Assembly: GCA_046732895.1 (NCBI GenBank)
Contig: JBKPNZ010000045.1
Coordinates: forward strand, 1-64,000
Direction: 5' to 3'
DNA length: 64,000 bases
DNA from: JBKPNZ01 sp046732895
GTDB lineage: Bacteria; Actinomycetota; Thermoleophilia; Solirubrobacterales; 70-9
Shown here piece after piece: positions 40,925 through 49,147 of this stretch. Position numbers and translations under genes: made by a program. The first letter of the stretch is position 1. Every line of letters begins with the position of its first letter. Under the pieces are notes generated by a model that searched no databases, was not told where the DNA came from, and was given only the letters and a program-made list of their open reading frames with translations.

Positions 40925-42048
40925 TGGGCGGGCGCGGGTCCAGGCGGCTCGTGGGCGGCGCCGCCCTCGCCCTCACGCTCGGCCTGCCCGCCGCGCCCGG
41001 CCTCAGCGCCGGGCACCCCCCACGGGTCAGCGCGCTGCGCTGCCTGGACCGCTGTGCTGATGTCCGGGCAGTTGCCGAGGGCGGCAAGGTGAAGTTCTCC
41101 GGGCGCCACCTCGGGCACATCAGGGAGGTCCACTTCCCCAGCAGCGGCGGGCCGATCAGCGTCGTCCCAACGGACGTCGACCAGCTCCGCGTCAAGGCGA
41201 CGGTGCCGGCCGTCGCCGGCGACGGCCGGCCCCTGCTGGTAGAGAGCGGCGGCGACACCGCCCGCGCGCCGAAGTCCCTGCGAGTCGTCCCCGACTCGAG
41301 CCTTCCCGCCTCCTTCTCGCTTGACCACGCCAAGGCGGGACCCCGTCACATCTTCTTCGACGGGCGCCATCGCGAGCGGCTGCGATTCCGCTTCAAGAGC
41401 GCCGGCCGTGCCGACGTTCGCATCCTCGCCGTCCACCGTCACTCGGGCCACGTCGCCCGCAGTTGGACCAAGCACGACCTCCTGCCGTACTCGCGCCACA
41501 CGATCCGCTGGGACGGCTCCGAGGGCGGTGGCGACGCGGCGCCGGACGGCAAGTACAAGTTCAAGTTGGGCGAGCGCGGCGAGCGACGCCGATTCGGCGT
41601 CGGCCGCTTCCGCCTGTTCGGCTACGAGTTCCCCGTCCGCGGCCCACACGGCTACGGCGGGGCGCTCCAGCGCTTCGGCGCCCCGCGCAGCGGCGGACGC
41701 GTGCACCAGGGCCAGGACATCTTCTCCCCGTGCGGGACCCAGGAGGTCGCCGCCCGCGGCGGCACCGTCCAGGCGCGTGGATCGGACCCGGTCCTCTATG
41801 GGAACTGGCTCGTGATCGACGGCCGCGGGACGGGCACCGACTACCGGTACGCGCACCTCCTCAACCCCACACCGCTCCACACCGGCCAGCGGGTCCACAC
41901 CGGCCGGACGATCGGCAGCGTCGGACGCACAGGAAACGCCGAATCCGTCGGCTGCATGCTCCACTTCGAGATGTGGCCCCACGGCTGGGGGCACGGCAAC
42001 CCGGTCGACCCACTCCCCTCGCTGCGGCGGTGGGACGGGTGGTCTTAG
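40924..42048 (+). CDS. M23-family paralogue with a missing catalytic histidine
   Basis: This 374-residue protein is built like its upstream neighbour: signal helix, an Ig-like domain (RCLDRCADVRAV to about residue 125), a second Ig-like domain, then the M23 fold. The zinc ligands His261 and Asp265 (HQGQD) and His347 are kept, but the first His of the HxH motif is Met345 (GCMLHFEMW). In LytM that residue is the catalytic base/transition-state His. It may thus be an inactive regulator, like EnvC-type LytM proteins that activate amidases. Same message as the active peptidase and the riboswitch. Confidence 0.87.
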   Translation: MGGRGSRRLVGGAALALTLGLPAAPGLSAGHPPRVSALRCLDRCADVRAVAEGGKVKFSGRHLGHIREVHFPSSGGPISVVPTDVDQLRVKATVPAVAGDGRPLLVESGGDTARAPKSLRVVPDSSLPASFSLDHAKAGPRHIFFDGRHRERLRFRFKSAGRADVRILAVHRHSGHVARSWTKHDLLPYSRHTIRWDGSEGGGDAAPDGKYKFKLGERGERRRFGVGRFRLFGYEFPVRGPHGYGGALQRFGAPRSGGRVHQGQDIFSPCGTQEVAARGGTVQARGSDPVLYGNWLVIDGRGTGTDYRYAHLLNPTPLHTGQRVHTGRTIGSVGRTGNAESVGCMLHFEMWPHGWGHGNPVDPLPSLRRWDGWS

Positions 42049-42052
42049 CCCA

Positions 42053-42100
42053 CCGAACGTGCGAACGCACCGCCTATAGGGGGCACTAACGCACGTTCGG
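42053..42100. repeat. 48-bp structured inverted repeat, copy 1
   Basis: CCGAACGTGCG and CGCACGTTCGG form perfect 11-bp arms around a 26-nt loop that itself contains a small symmetric CCTATAGG. It starts 4 bp after the M23 paralogue stop, between convergent genes (guaA ends at 42116). A second copy with the same arm family and identical loop length lies at 45179-45225. Likely also works as a bidirectional terminator. Confidence 0.75.
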
Positions 42101-42115
42101 CGTGTTTGCGGGGGG

Positions 42116-43813
42116 TTACTCCCACTCGATCGTCGCGGGCGGCTTTGACGAGACGTCGAGCGCCACGCGATTCACGTGCGGGACCTCGTTGATGATGCGG
42201 TTGGAGACCCGCTCGAGCAGGTCGTAGGGAAGCCGCGCCCAGTCGGCCGTCATGGCATCGTCGGAGGTGACCGCGCGGATCACGATCGGATAGGCGTAGG
42301 TGCGCCCATCGCCCTGCACGCCGACGGATCGCACCACCGGCAGCACGCAGAAGGACTGCCAGAGCTCGCGGTAGAGGCCGGCGGCGCGGACCTCCTCCTG
42401 AAGGATCGCGTCCGCCTCGCGCAGGATGTCGAGGCGCTCGCGGTTGACCTCGCCGCCGACGATGCGGATCCCCAGCCCGGGGCCTGGGAACGGCTGGCGC
42501 CAGACGAACCGGTCGGGCAGGCCGACCTCGGTTGCAACGGCCCGCACCTCGTCCTTGAAGAGCATCCGCAGCGGCTCGACGAGCTCGAAGTCGAGGTCCT
42601 CGGGCAGGCCGCCGACGTTGTGATGTGACTTGATCGTCGCCGCAGCCCGGCCGTCGCCGCCCGACTCGATCACGTCGGAGTAGAGCGTCCCCTGGACCAG
42701 GAAGCGGGCGTCGGAGAGCTTCTTCGCCTCTTCCTCGAAGACGCGGATGAACTCCTCGCCGATGATCTTGCGCTTCGTCTCCGGGTCGTCGACGCCGGCG
42801 AGCCGGTCGAGGAAGCGCTCCTCGGCATCAACGTGAACGAGGCGAACGCCGAGCTGCTCGCGGAAGGCCTCGACGACCTGGGATGCCTCGTTTAAGCGCA
42901 TCAGACCGTGATCGACGAGCACGCACGTGAGCTGGTCGCCGACCGCGCGGTGGACGAGGGCCGCCGCGGTGGCGGAATCCACGCCGCCGGAGAGCCCGCA
43001 GATGACGCCGGCGTCGCCGACTTGGGCGCGAATGCGCTCCACCTGCTCCTCGATCACCGAAGCCGGTGACCACTGCGCCTCGCACCCGGCGATCTCGCGC
43101 AGGAAGCGGTCGAGGATCTGCGTTCCGTAGGGCGTGTGCACGACCTCGGGGTGGAACTGGATGCCGTAGAGGCCCTGCTCGGGATTCTCGAGGGCGGCGA
43201 CGGGCGAGCCCGGGCTCGCGGCAAGGGCGGTGAAACCAGCAGGCGGCTCGAAGACCGAGTCGCGGTGGCTCATCCAGCACTGCTGCTCAGCCGGCAGGCC
43301 GGCGAGCAGATGGCCGCCGCCATCGGCCATCGTCAGGGTCGTGCGGCCGAACTCGCCGGCCTCAGCACCCTCGACGCGACCGCCGAGCACGAGGACCATC
43401 GCCTGCATGCCGTAACAGATGCCGAGCACCGGGATGCCGAGCTCGAGCAGCTCGCGGCGCAGCGTCGGCGCGCCCTCGGCGTAGACCGAGGCCGGCCCGC
43501 CCGAGAGGATCAGCGCGGCCGGCTTGCGCTCGCGGATCTTCTCGACATCGAGGTCGTGCGGAAGGAGCTCTGCGAAGACCCCGCACTCACGGATGCGCCG
43601 CGCGATCAGCTGCGAGTACTGGCCGCCGAAGTCGAGTACCAGGACCTCCTCCTGGGCGACGTCGCGGTCGGCCGGGGTCAGCTCATCGACCGCCGGCTCA
43701 ATGGGAAGGGCGGGATCGCCATCGGCAAGCTCCCTTGGGGCGGGAACCTGCTGGTGCTCAGGCCGCACCTCGCCCCCAGCCACATCGCCAGGGACGACGG
43801 TGGGCTCAGTCAT
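42116..43813 (-). CDS. guaA: GMP synthase (glutamine-hydrolysing)
   Basis: The product has 565 residues. After a poorly conserved, Pro/Glu-rich extension of about 55 residues, the class I glutaminase begins at VLVLDFGGQYSQLIARRIRE, with nucleophile Cys in GICYGMQ and the His-Glu pair in QFHPEVVH. The ATP pyrophosphatase P-loop is GLSGGVDSATAAAL, and the C-terminal dimer domain ends PPATIEWE. It converts XMP to GMP. The ATG lies inside the end of guaB3 (8-bp overlap). The extension is unusual; no later initiator exists before the glutaminase. Confidence 0.97.
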   Translation of the reverse strand: MTEPTVVPGDVAGGEVRPEHQQVPAPRELADGDPALPIEPAVDELTPADRDVAQEEVLVLDFGGQYSQLIARRIRECGVFAELLPHDLDVEKIRERKPAALILSGGPASVYAEGAPTLRRELLELGIPVLGICYGMQAMVLVLGGRVEGAEAGEFGRTTLTMADGGGHLLAGLPAEQQCWMSHRDSVFEPPAGFTALAASPGSPVAALENPEQGLYGIQFHPEVVHTPYGTQILDRFLREIAGCEAQWSPASVIEEQVERIRAQVGDAGVICGLSGGVDSATAAALVHRAVGDQLTCVLVDHGLMRLNEASQVVEAFREQLGVRLVHVDAEERFLDRLAGVDDPETKRKIIGEEFIRVFEEEAKKLSDARFLVQGTLYSDVIESGGDGRAAATIKSHHNVGGLPEDLDFELVEPLRMLFKDEVRAVATEVGLPDRFVWRQPFPGPGLGIRIVGGEVNRERLDILREADAILQEEVRAAGLYRELWQSFCVLPVVRSVGVQGDGRTYAYPIVIRAVTSDDAMTADWARLPYDLLERVSNRIINEVPHVNRVALDVSSKPPATIEWE

Positions 43814-45011
43814 CGCTGACGGCTACCCCCGCGGACACCGCCGCGCGGCCATTGGACCCCATCCCGACCGACTGCGAGCGCTGGAGCTGCTTGCCCTCGG
43901 TCTGAAGCGCGGGCGCGATCATCACCTCGGCGCGCTGGAAGTCGCGGATGTCCTCGTAGCCGGTGGTGGCCATCGAGGTCCGCAGGGCGCCGATCAGGTT
44001 GAAGGTGCCGTCGTTCTCGTGCGCGGGGCCGAGGAGGATCTCCTCGAGCGTCCCGTCCTGCTTCGTGGCGACTCGGGTGCCGCGCGGCAGCGAGGGATGG
44101 AAGGTTGCCATGCCCCAGTGGTAGCCGCGACCCGGCGCTTCCTTGGCGCGCGCCAGGGGCGAGCCGATCATCACGGCGTCGGCGCCGCAGGCGATCGCCT
44201 TCGAGAGATCGCCGCCGGTGCGCATGCCGCCGTCGGCGATGACGTTGCAGTACTCGCCCGTCTCGAGCATGTGCTGGGAGCGCGCAGCGGCGACGTCGGC
44301 GATCGCCGTTGCCTGGGGGACGCCGATGCCCAGGACCCCGCGCGTGGTGCAGGCGGCACCGGGGCCGACGCCCACCAGCACGCCGACGGCTCCGGTGCGC
44401 ATCAGGTGCAGGCCGGTCGAGTAGGAGGCGCAGCCGCCGACGATGCACGGCACCGGGACCTCGGCGATGAACTCCTTGAGGTTGAGCGGCTCGGACTTCG
44501 ACGAGACGTGCTCGGCAGAGATCACCGTGCCCTGGATCACGAGGATGTCGAGGCCCGCCTCGAGCGCGACCTCGTAGTAGTCCGTGACGCGCTGCGGTGT
44601 CAGCGAGGCGGCGGCGACGACGCCCTGAGCCTTGATCTCCTCGACCCGCTGGGCCATGAGCTCCGGCTTGAGGGGCTCCTCGTAGATCTCCTGCATGAGA
44701 TTCGTGGCCTCGCTGGGCGGAGCATTCGAGATCCGCGCGAGCTGCTCGTCGGCGTCCTCGTAGCGCGACCAGATGCCCTCGAGGTTCAGCACCCCGAGCC
44801 CACCGTGCCGGGCGAGCGCCACGGCCGTCTCGGGGCTCACGACCCCGTCCATCGCCGAGGCGAGCAGCGGCAGCTCGAAGCGGTAAGGCCCGAGCGTCCA
44901 GGAGATGTCGACGTCGTCAGGGTCGCGGGTGCGGCGCGACGGCACGATCGCGATGTCGTCGAACCCGTAGGCCCGACGGCCCTTCTTGCCTCGGCCGATC
45001 TCTACTTCCAC
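43806..45011 (-). CDS. guaB3: GuaB3-family IMP dehydrogenase-like protein
   Basis: This 401-residue TIM-barrel protein of the IMPDH/GMP-reductase family lacks the CBS pair of classical GuaB. The catalytic loop GPGAACTTRGVLGIGVPQ has the Cys nucleophile; YGFDDIAIVPS, IADGGMRTGGDLSKAIACGAD and GALRTSMATTGY are family motifs. The subfamily is actinobacterial and cyanobacterial; some members act as GMP reductases, so the direction (IMP to XMP or GMP to IMP) is uncertain. It is translated just ahead of guaA, which fits purine balance. GTG start with GGGG-rich ribosome site. Confidence 0.92.
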   Translation of the reverse strand: MEVEIGRGKKGRRAYGFDDIAIVPSRRTRDPDDVDISWTLGPYRFELPLLASAMDGVVSPETAVALARHGGLGVLNLEGIWSRYEDADEQLARISNAPPSEATNLMQEIYEEPLKPELMAQRVEEIKAQGVVAAASLTPQRVTDYYEVALEAGLDILVIQGTVISAEHVSSKSEPLNLKEFIAEVPVPCIVGGCASYSTGLHLMRTGAVGVLVGVGPGAACTTRGVLGIGVPQATAIADVAAARSQHMLETGEYCNVIADGGMRTGGDLSKAIACGADAVMIGSPLARAKEAPGRGYHWGMATFHPSLPRGTRVATKQDGTLEEILLGPAHENDGTFNLIGALRTSMATTGYEDIRDFQRAEVMIAPALQTEGKQLQRSQSVGMGSNGRAAVSAGVAVSDD

Positions 45012-45066
45012 CGCTTCACCCCTTCGGAGTCTCCAGAAGAATTCAGGCTAGGCGCGGTCACGGACG

Positions 45067-45090
45067 AAAAAACCCCGCCAAAACGGGGCC
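45067..45090 (-). terminator. Rho-independent terminator
   Basis: On the minus strand GCCCCG and CGGGG form a 5-bp GC stem with a TTTTGG loop, followed by a run of six T. It lies about 140 bp after the PfkB-kinase stop and before guaB3, so it closes the kinase transcript. The 220-bp gap (45012-45231) also holds repeat copy 2 and the guaB3 leader. Confidence 0.85.
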
Positions 45091-45178
45091 TCAACGGCGG
45101 AATTTGCGGGGTGATTCGGCGCTTGACCAACGCCCCGGCGATGATAACAGCGGTCAACCGCGCCGCCGCGCTCCGCCG

Positions 45179-45225
45179 CCGAACGTACGACCGTGCTGGG
45201 CATAGCCCCGCCCAACGTACGTTCG
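45179..45225. repeat. 48-bp structured inverted repeat, copy 2
   Basis: CGAACGTACG (45180-45189) and CGTACGTTCG (45216-45225) are perfect 10-bp arms around a 26-nt loop with an inner hairpin GGGC-ATA-GCCC. Arm family, loop length, the central ATAG and the flanking CGTG match copy 1 at 42053. It starts 6 bp beyond the stop of the kinase gene at 45232. Confidence 0.75.
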
Positions 45226-45231
45226 ACGTGC

Positions 45232-46230
45232 TCAGGCGACGCGTGCCGGCACGTCCACCTCGCGCACCTCGACCCGCGGCAGGAGGCGCTCGACCTCGCG
45301 CGCGTCAAGCGAGCCGGCGCCGAAGTGCTGGGTCGACTGCGCGCCGCATGCCACGCCGTAGGCGAGGCACTCACGCGCCGAGCCGCCCGCATAACGCGCG
45401 GCGACGTAGCCGGCGAGGAAGGCGTCCCCAGAGCCCACCGAGGCGACGGCTTCGAGCGGTTCGATCTCGACCTCGAAGATGCTGCCCAGCGGCGGCTCAC
45501 CAGCCCGGCGGCCGAGGGGAGCGTCGTCGGCGTGCTGTCCGACGATCGCGACGCAGCCGTTCTCACGGGTGATGATGGCCTCGCCCGCCCCCATCTCGAT
45601 CAACCCGGTCAGGCCCTGAGCGAGGTCGTCGCCGTCGTTGAACTCGTGCCCGACGGCGCCTTCGGCCTCGAGCGCGTTGGGGGCGACGACCGCCGGCTCC
45701 GCCCGCAGCCCGGCGCGCATCGGCTCCCCGTCGGTATCGAGGACCGAGATGACGCCGAGCTCGCGAAGTTCGGTGATCAGGCGGCCATAGACGTCGGGAT
45801 CGACCCCGGGCGGCACGCTGCCTGCGAGGACGCAGATCGTCGCGCCCTGCGCGAGGTAGAGCAGCTTCTCGACGAAGCGGTCGACCTCCTCGGGGGAGAC
45901 CTCGGGGCCGCGCTCGTTGATCTCAGTCTGCTCGCCGGTGGTGGGGTCAACGACCGCGAGGTTCGTGCGCGACTCACCCTCGATCCTCGTGAACGCATTG
46001 AGGATCGACTCCTCGGCGAGACGCTCGAGGATCCGCGTCCCGGTCGAGCCGCCGGCCAGGCCGGTCGCGATCACCGGGCGCCCGAGCAGCTTCAGAGCGC
46101 GGGCGACGTTCACGCCCTTGCCGCCGGCGACCGTCCGCGACTCGACAGCGCGGTGGCGCTGGCCAAGCCGGAAGCTCGGGACGGCAACCGTGCGATCGAT
46201 GGCCGCGTTGAGTGTGACCGTGAGGATCAC
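45232..46230 (-). CDS. PfkB-family 1-phosphofructokinase / hexose kinase
   Basis: This 332-residue ribokinase-fold enzyme has the N-terminal sugar-binding region TLNAAIDRTVAVPSF, the Gly-rich substrate lid TVAGGKGVNVARALKLLG (PfkB signature 1) and the catalytic ASVGSGDAFLAGYVA (signature 2, base Asp). It resembles FruK/LacC-type phosphosugar kinases; the exact sugar phosphate cannot be fixed, and no PTS genes are nearby. It is followed by a strong terminator. Confidence 0.88.
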   Translation of the reverse strand: MILTVTLNAAIDRTVAVPSFRLGQRHRAVESRTVAGGKGVNVARALKLLGRPVIATGLAGGSTGTRILERLAEESILNAFTRIEGESRTNLAVVDPTTGEQTEINERGPEVSPEEVDRFVEKLLYLAQGATICVLAGSVPPGVDPDVYGRLITELRELGVISVLDTDGEPMRAGLRAEPAVVAPNALEAEGAVGHEFNDGDDLAQGLTGLIEMGAGEAIITRENGCVAIVGQHADDAPLGRRAGEPPLGSIFEVEIEPLEAVASVGSGDAFLAGYVAARYAGGSARECLAYGVACGAQSTQHFGAGSLDAREVERLLPRVEVREVDVPARVA

Positions 46231-46254
46231 TGGTTTCCCTCTCCGGTGTGGACC

Positions 46255-47478
46255 TTACCGCCCGCCCCGACGGTGCCCGAGGGCAGCGACCGCCCCGAGC
46301 ACGAGCGCGACCAGCGCGGCGACGGCGACCGCCACGATGAGCCACGCCGCCGTGCGCGAGCCGGGAAGCGCGGAGTCGAGGCGGTCGCCCACGCTGGGGC
46401 CGCCGACCGTGCGCGCCGCCACGAGCGGGACGCGATCCTGGATTTCGCCATCGAGGGTGACGACGGCGGCGCCCAGGCGCTCCCCGCGAGCGGCGCTGTC
46501 GACCTCCGGGCGAGCGGAGACCACGCGCGTCTCGATGTCCTGGCCTTTGCGCACGGTGAAGCGGACCTGTCTGCTCGCGGCGAGGGGCAGGCGCTCGTCG
46601 CGATAGGAGAGCGCCGAGGACGCGAGCCGCTCCCCGTCCGTCACCGGCGTGGCGGTTCGATAGAGCGAGAACCCGTAGCGAAGGAGGGCGAGCGTGCCCG
46701 CATTGCGCGCCGCCTCGGTCGGCGCGCCGAGCACCGCCGATACGAGCGTGACCCCGTGCTGCTTGGCGGAGCCGATCAGAACGTTGCCCGCCTCGAGCGT
46801 GTGGCCCGTCTTCACCCCGTTCACCCAGTCGTATTCGCGCAACAGCGTGTTCGTGTTCTCGAGGTGGATCGTGCGCGAACCGCTGGTGACCGTCTTCTCG
46901 GGCGTATCGACGATCCGGCGGAAGGTCGGATCGCGGCGCAGCTTCTCCGCGAGCGTGACGAGGTCAGCGGCGCTCGAGTAGTTGCCGGCCTCGTCGAGCC
47001 CGATCGGGTTCGCGTAGTGCGTGTCCTCGAGGCCGAGCCTGCGGGCCGCGGCGTTCATCTCGTCGACGAATGCCGGCACCGAGCCGGCAACCCCGTCCGC
47101 CAGGGCGACCGCCGCGTCATTCCCGCTCGGGAGCAGCAGGCCATAGAGGAGGTCGTGGACGCTCACCTCGTCCCCCGCCTTGAGACCCATCAGCGACTCG
47201 CCGAGCTCGGGGTGGTAGTTGGGCGCAGTGAGCTCGCGGTGAAGCGGCAGCTCGCGCAGCGCCAGATAGGCCGTCATCAGCTTCGTCGTGCTGGCGATCG
47301 AGCGGGTCTCGCTCGGAGCGTGGGCGTCGAGCCGGGTCCCGTCGCCGGCATCCACCAGGAGCCAGGTCGCCGCCGGCGGCGACGGCGGCTTCTCCGCGGA
47401 CGCGGCGCTCGCTGGGCAGGCAGCGGCGAGCGCGATTGCCAGGACCGCGCCTGTCCGCCGAGCGCGGTGGCGAAGCAT
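46255..47478 (-). CDS. D-alanyl-D-alanine carboxypeptidase (S11, DacA/PBP5-like)
   Basis: This 407-residue penicillin-binding protein has a signal peptide (ending PASAASA). The active-site triad motifs are Ser63-Thr-Thr-Lys66, Ser118-Gly-Asn120 and KTG in VNGVKTGHTLEAG. A PBP5-like beta domain follows (LAASRQVRFTVRKGQDIE) and then a C-terminal membrane helix (WLIVAVAVAALVALVLGAV) with an Arg-rich end. It trims the terminal D-Ala from peptidoglycan stems at the outer membrane face. Transcribed before the kinase at 45232. Confidence 0.93.
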   Translation of the reverse strand: MLRHRARRTGAVLAIALAAACPASAASAEKPPSPPAATWLLVDAGDGTRLDAHAPSETRSIASTTKLMTAYLALRELPLHRELTAPNYHPELGESLMGLKAGDEVSVHDLLYGLLLPSGNDAAVALADGVAGSVPAFVDEMNAAARRLGLEDTHYANPIGLDEAGNYSSAADLVTLAEKLRRDPTFRRIVDTPEKTVTSGSRTIHLENTNTLLREYDWVNGVKTGHTLEAGNVLIGSAKQHGVTLVSAVLGAPTEAARNAGTLALLRYGFSLYRTATPVTDGERLASSALSYRDERLPLAASRQVRFTVRKGQDIETRVVSARPEVDSAARGERLGAAVVTLDGEIQDRVPLVAARTVGGPSVGDRLDSALPGSRTAAWLIVAVAVAALVALVLGAVAALGHRRGGR

Positions 47479-47483
47479 GCGTG

Positions 47484-47822
47484 TCAGCGGAGCTTCAGGG
47501 TCGAGCCGGGCGCCAGAGCCTGGGTGTCGACGTCCGGGTTGAGCTTCTGGAGCTGATCGACCGAGACCCCGGTCTTGGCGGCGATCCCGTCGAGCGTGTC
47601 GTTCTGCTGGACCACGTAGGTATCGGGCGTGGTGGTCGTCTGGTGCTGCTGGTGATGACCCCCGCCCGCGTGGCGCGCATGGTGGCCGCCGCCGTCGGAG
47701 TCGGACATCGAGCCCGAGATGACCACGATTAGCCCGATCACGACGGCGACCAGCGCAAGGGGGGCAAGCACACGCGCGACGATGCTCACGCGCGGCTTCG
47801 GCTGGGATCTCGGTGTCGCCAT
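47484..47822 (-). CDS. Membrane-anchored LysM protein
   Basis: This 112-residue protein has a cytoplasmic basic start, one membrane helix (about residues 16-36), a His/Gly/Thr-rich linker, then a single LysM domain (TYVVQQNDTLDGIAAKTGVS, LQKLNPDV, PGSTLKLR) that binds GlcNAc residues of peptidoglycan. The gap to the carboxypeptidase gene is only 5 bp, so the pair is probably expressed together and tethers wall to membrane near the enzyme. ATG at 47822. Confidence 0.85.
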   Translation of the reverse strand: MATPRSQPKPRVSIVARVLAPLALVAVVIGLIVVISGSMSDSDGGGHHARHAGGGHHQQHQTTTTPDTYVVQQNDTLDGIAAKTGVSVDQLQKLNPDVDTQALAPGSTLKLR

Positions 47823-47923
47823 GGCTCGTCCTGGCTACTCGGCGCGGCGATGGTAGCCACCCGCGGAAGCCGAGTGTGGGGTCCTGGGGCGGCGCAAAAC
47901 GTCGCCCAGTGCCTGATACGACC

Positions 47924-48733
47924 TCAAGCCGCGCTCAGGTTCCAGACCGTCTCGCGCAGCGCCGCCGCGGCGGCGGCGGGATCGTCGGCCCCCGCGATCG
48001 AGCGGGACGCCGTGACGATCGCCGAGGCCGGATGCTCGCCGAATGCCGCGGCCAGTTGTGCCGGGTCGCCCCCCTGGGCGCCGACCCCTGGAAGGAGGAA
48101 GACCGAGCGCGGCATCAGCTCGCGCAGCCGGGCGAGGTGGCGCGGCTCGGTCGCACCAACGACCGCCCCCATCCCGGAGAGCCCGGACGATCCCGCCAGC
48201 CGATCCGCGCGTGCTGCCACGAGCTGGGCTAGGCGCTCGAAGACCGGGCGCCCGCCCGCGTCGAGGTCGAGGATGTCAGCTGCGCCCGGGTTGGAGGTGC
48301 GCACGAGGGCGAAGAGCCCACTGCCCTCGCGCTCCGCAACGTCCACGAAGGCATCGACGACGTCCCCGCCCATCAGCGGGTTGACCGTGAGCGCATCGGC
48401 GCCAAGGCCGGCCTTGCCGAGCAGGCCATCGGCGTACACCTCCGCGATATGGGGGACGTCGCCGCGTTTGGCGTCGGCGATGACCAGCAGCCCGGCGTCA
48501 TGCGCCGCCACCACGGTTTCGCCGAGCGCCTCCCTGCCAGCCGCGCCCAGCCGCTCGAAGCAAGCGAGCTGGGGCTTCACGGCAATGCAGCTGTCCCCCG
48601 CCAGCTCAATCAGCTCGCGGCAACGCTCGGCAACCTCAGTGCCGGTCGCCGGCTCGGGGTCGAGCCCCATGCAGACCTGGCTGCGCCGCTCCTCTACGAG
48701 AGCGGCGAGCCGGTCTGCGAAGGGTGCGCTCAG
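47924..48733 (-). CDS. pyrF: Orotidine 5'-phosphate decarboxylase (type 2), probable CTG start
   Basis: The TIM barrel is clear: VCMGLDPEP, ADAKRGDVPHIAEVYAD with catalytic Lys and Asp residues, LTVNPLMGGD, and the phosphate loop LPGVGAQGGDP. The first ATG/GTG/TTG in this frame (ATG 48670) would begin inside MGLDP and delete the first barrel strand. Upstream codons read APFADRLAALVEERRSQVC, the normal N-terminus of the family, and the only initiator-like codon there is CTG at 48733, overlapping the HU stop (CTGA). I therefore place the start at CTG, giving 269 residues. It makes UMP. Confidence 0.88.
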   Translation of the reverse strand: MSAPFADRLAALVEERRSQVCMGLDPEPATGTEVAERCRELIELAGDSCIAVKPQLACFERLGAAGREALGETVVAAHDAGLLVIADAKRGDVPHIAEVYADGLLGKAGLGADALTVNPLMGGDVVDAFVDVAEREGSGLFALVRTSNPGAADILDLDAGGRPVFERLAQLVAARADRLAGSSGLSGMGAVVGATEPRHLARLRELMPRSVFLLPGVGAQGGDPAQLAAAFGEHPASAIVTASRSIAGADDPAAAAAALRETVWNLSAA

Positions 48734-49005
48734 CCGCCCTTGACCTTCGTCTTGAGGCCGGCGCCCGCCGAGAACTTCGGCACGCGCCCGCCGGCGATCG
48801 TGATCCGCTCGCCGGTCCGGGGGTTGACCCCCTGCCTGGGACCACGCTCGGCAACGCTGAACTTGCCGAAGCCGGTGAAGTTGACATCGCCGCCCCCCGC
48901 GAGCGTGTCGGTGATCCCGTCGAGCACGGCTTCGACCGCATCCGCGGCGGCCTTCTTCGAATCGAAGTTGCCAGAGATCCGGTCGACGAACTCAGCCTTT
49001 GTCAA
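48730..49005 (-). CDS. hup: HU-family DNA-binding protein
   Basis: This 91-residue histone-like protein starts TKAEFVDRISG, with the FTGFGKFSVAERGPRQGVNPRTGERI arm (Pro intercalation region) and ends PKFSAGAGLKTKVKGG. It bends and compacts DNA. TTG 49005 gives the canonical N-terminus; GTG 49014 is three codons earlier. A GGAGG lies 9 nt before the TTG. Lacks the long basic tail of many actinobacterial HupB proteins. Coupled to pyrF by stop/start overlap. Confidence 0.95.
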   Translation of the reverse strand: MTKAEFVDRISGNFDSKKAAADAVEAVLDGITDTLAGGGDVNFTGFGKFSVAERGPRQGVNPRTGERITIAGGRVPKFSAGAGLKTKVKGG

Positions 49006-49147
49006 TGTCCTCACTCCTCCTCGTTCGTGCGTGGGCGCGCGCCAATGTAACAGCGGGGCGCGACGATTACGGATCAGCGTCCCGCGCTCGCCCCCGAACG
49101 AGAGACAGCTCAGTGGCCCTCCTACGCGAAAGACCTGGGTCTGATCC

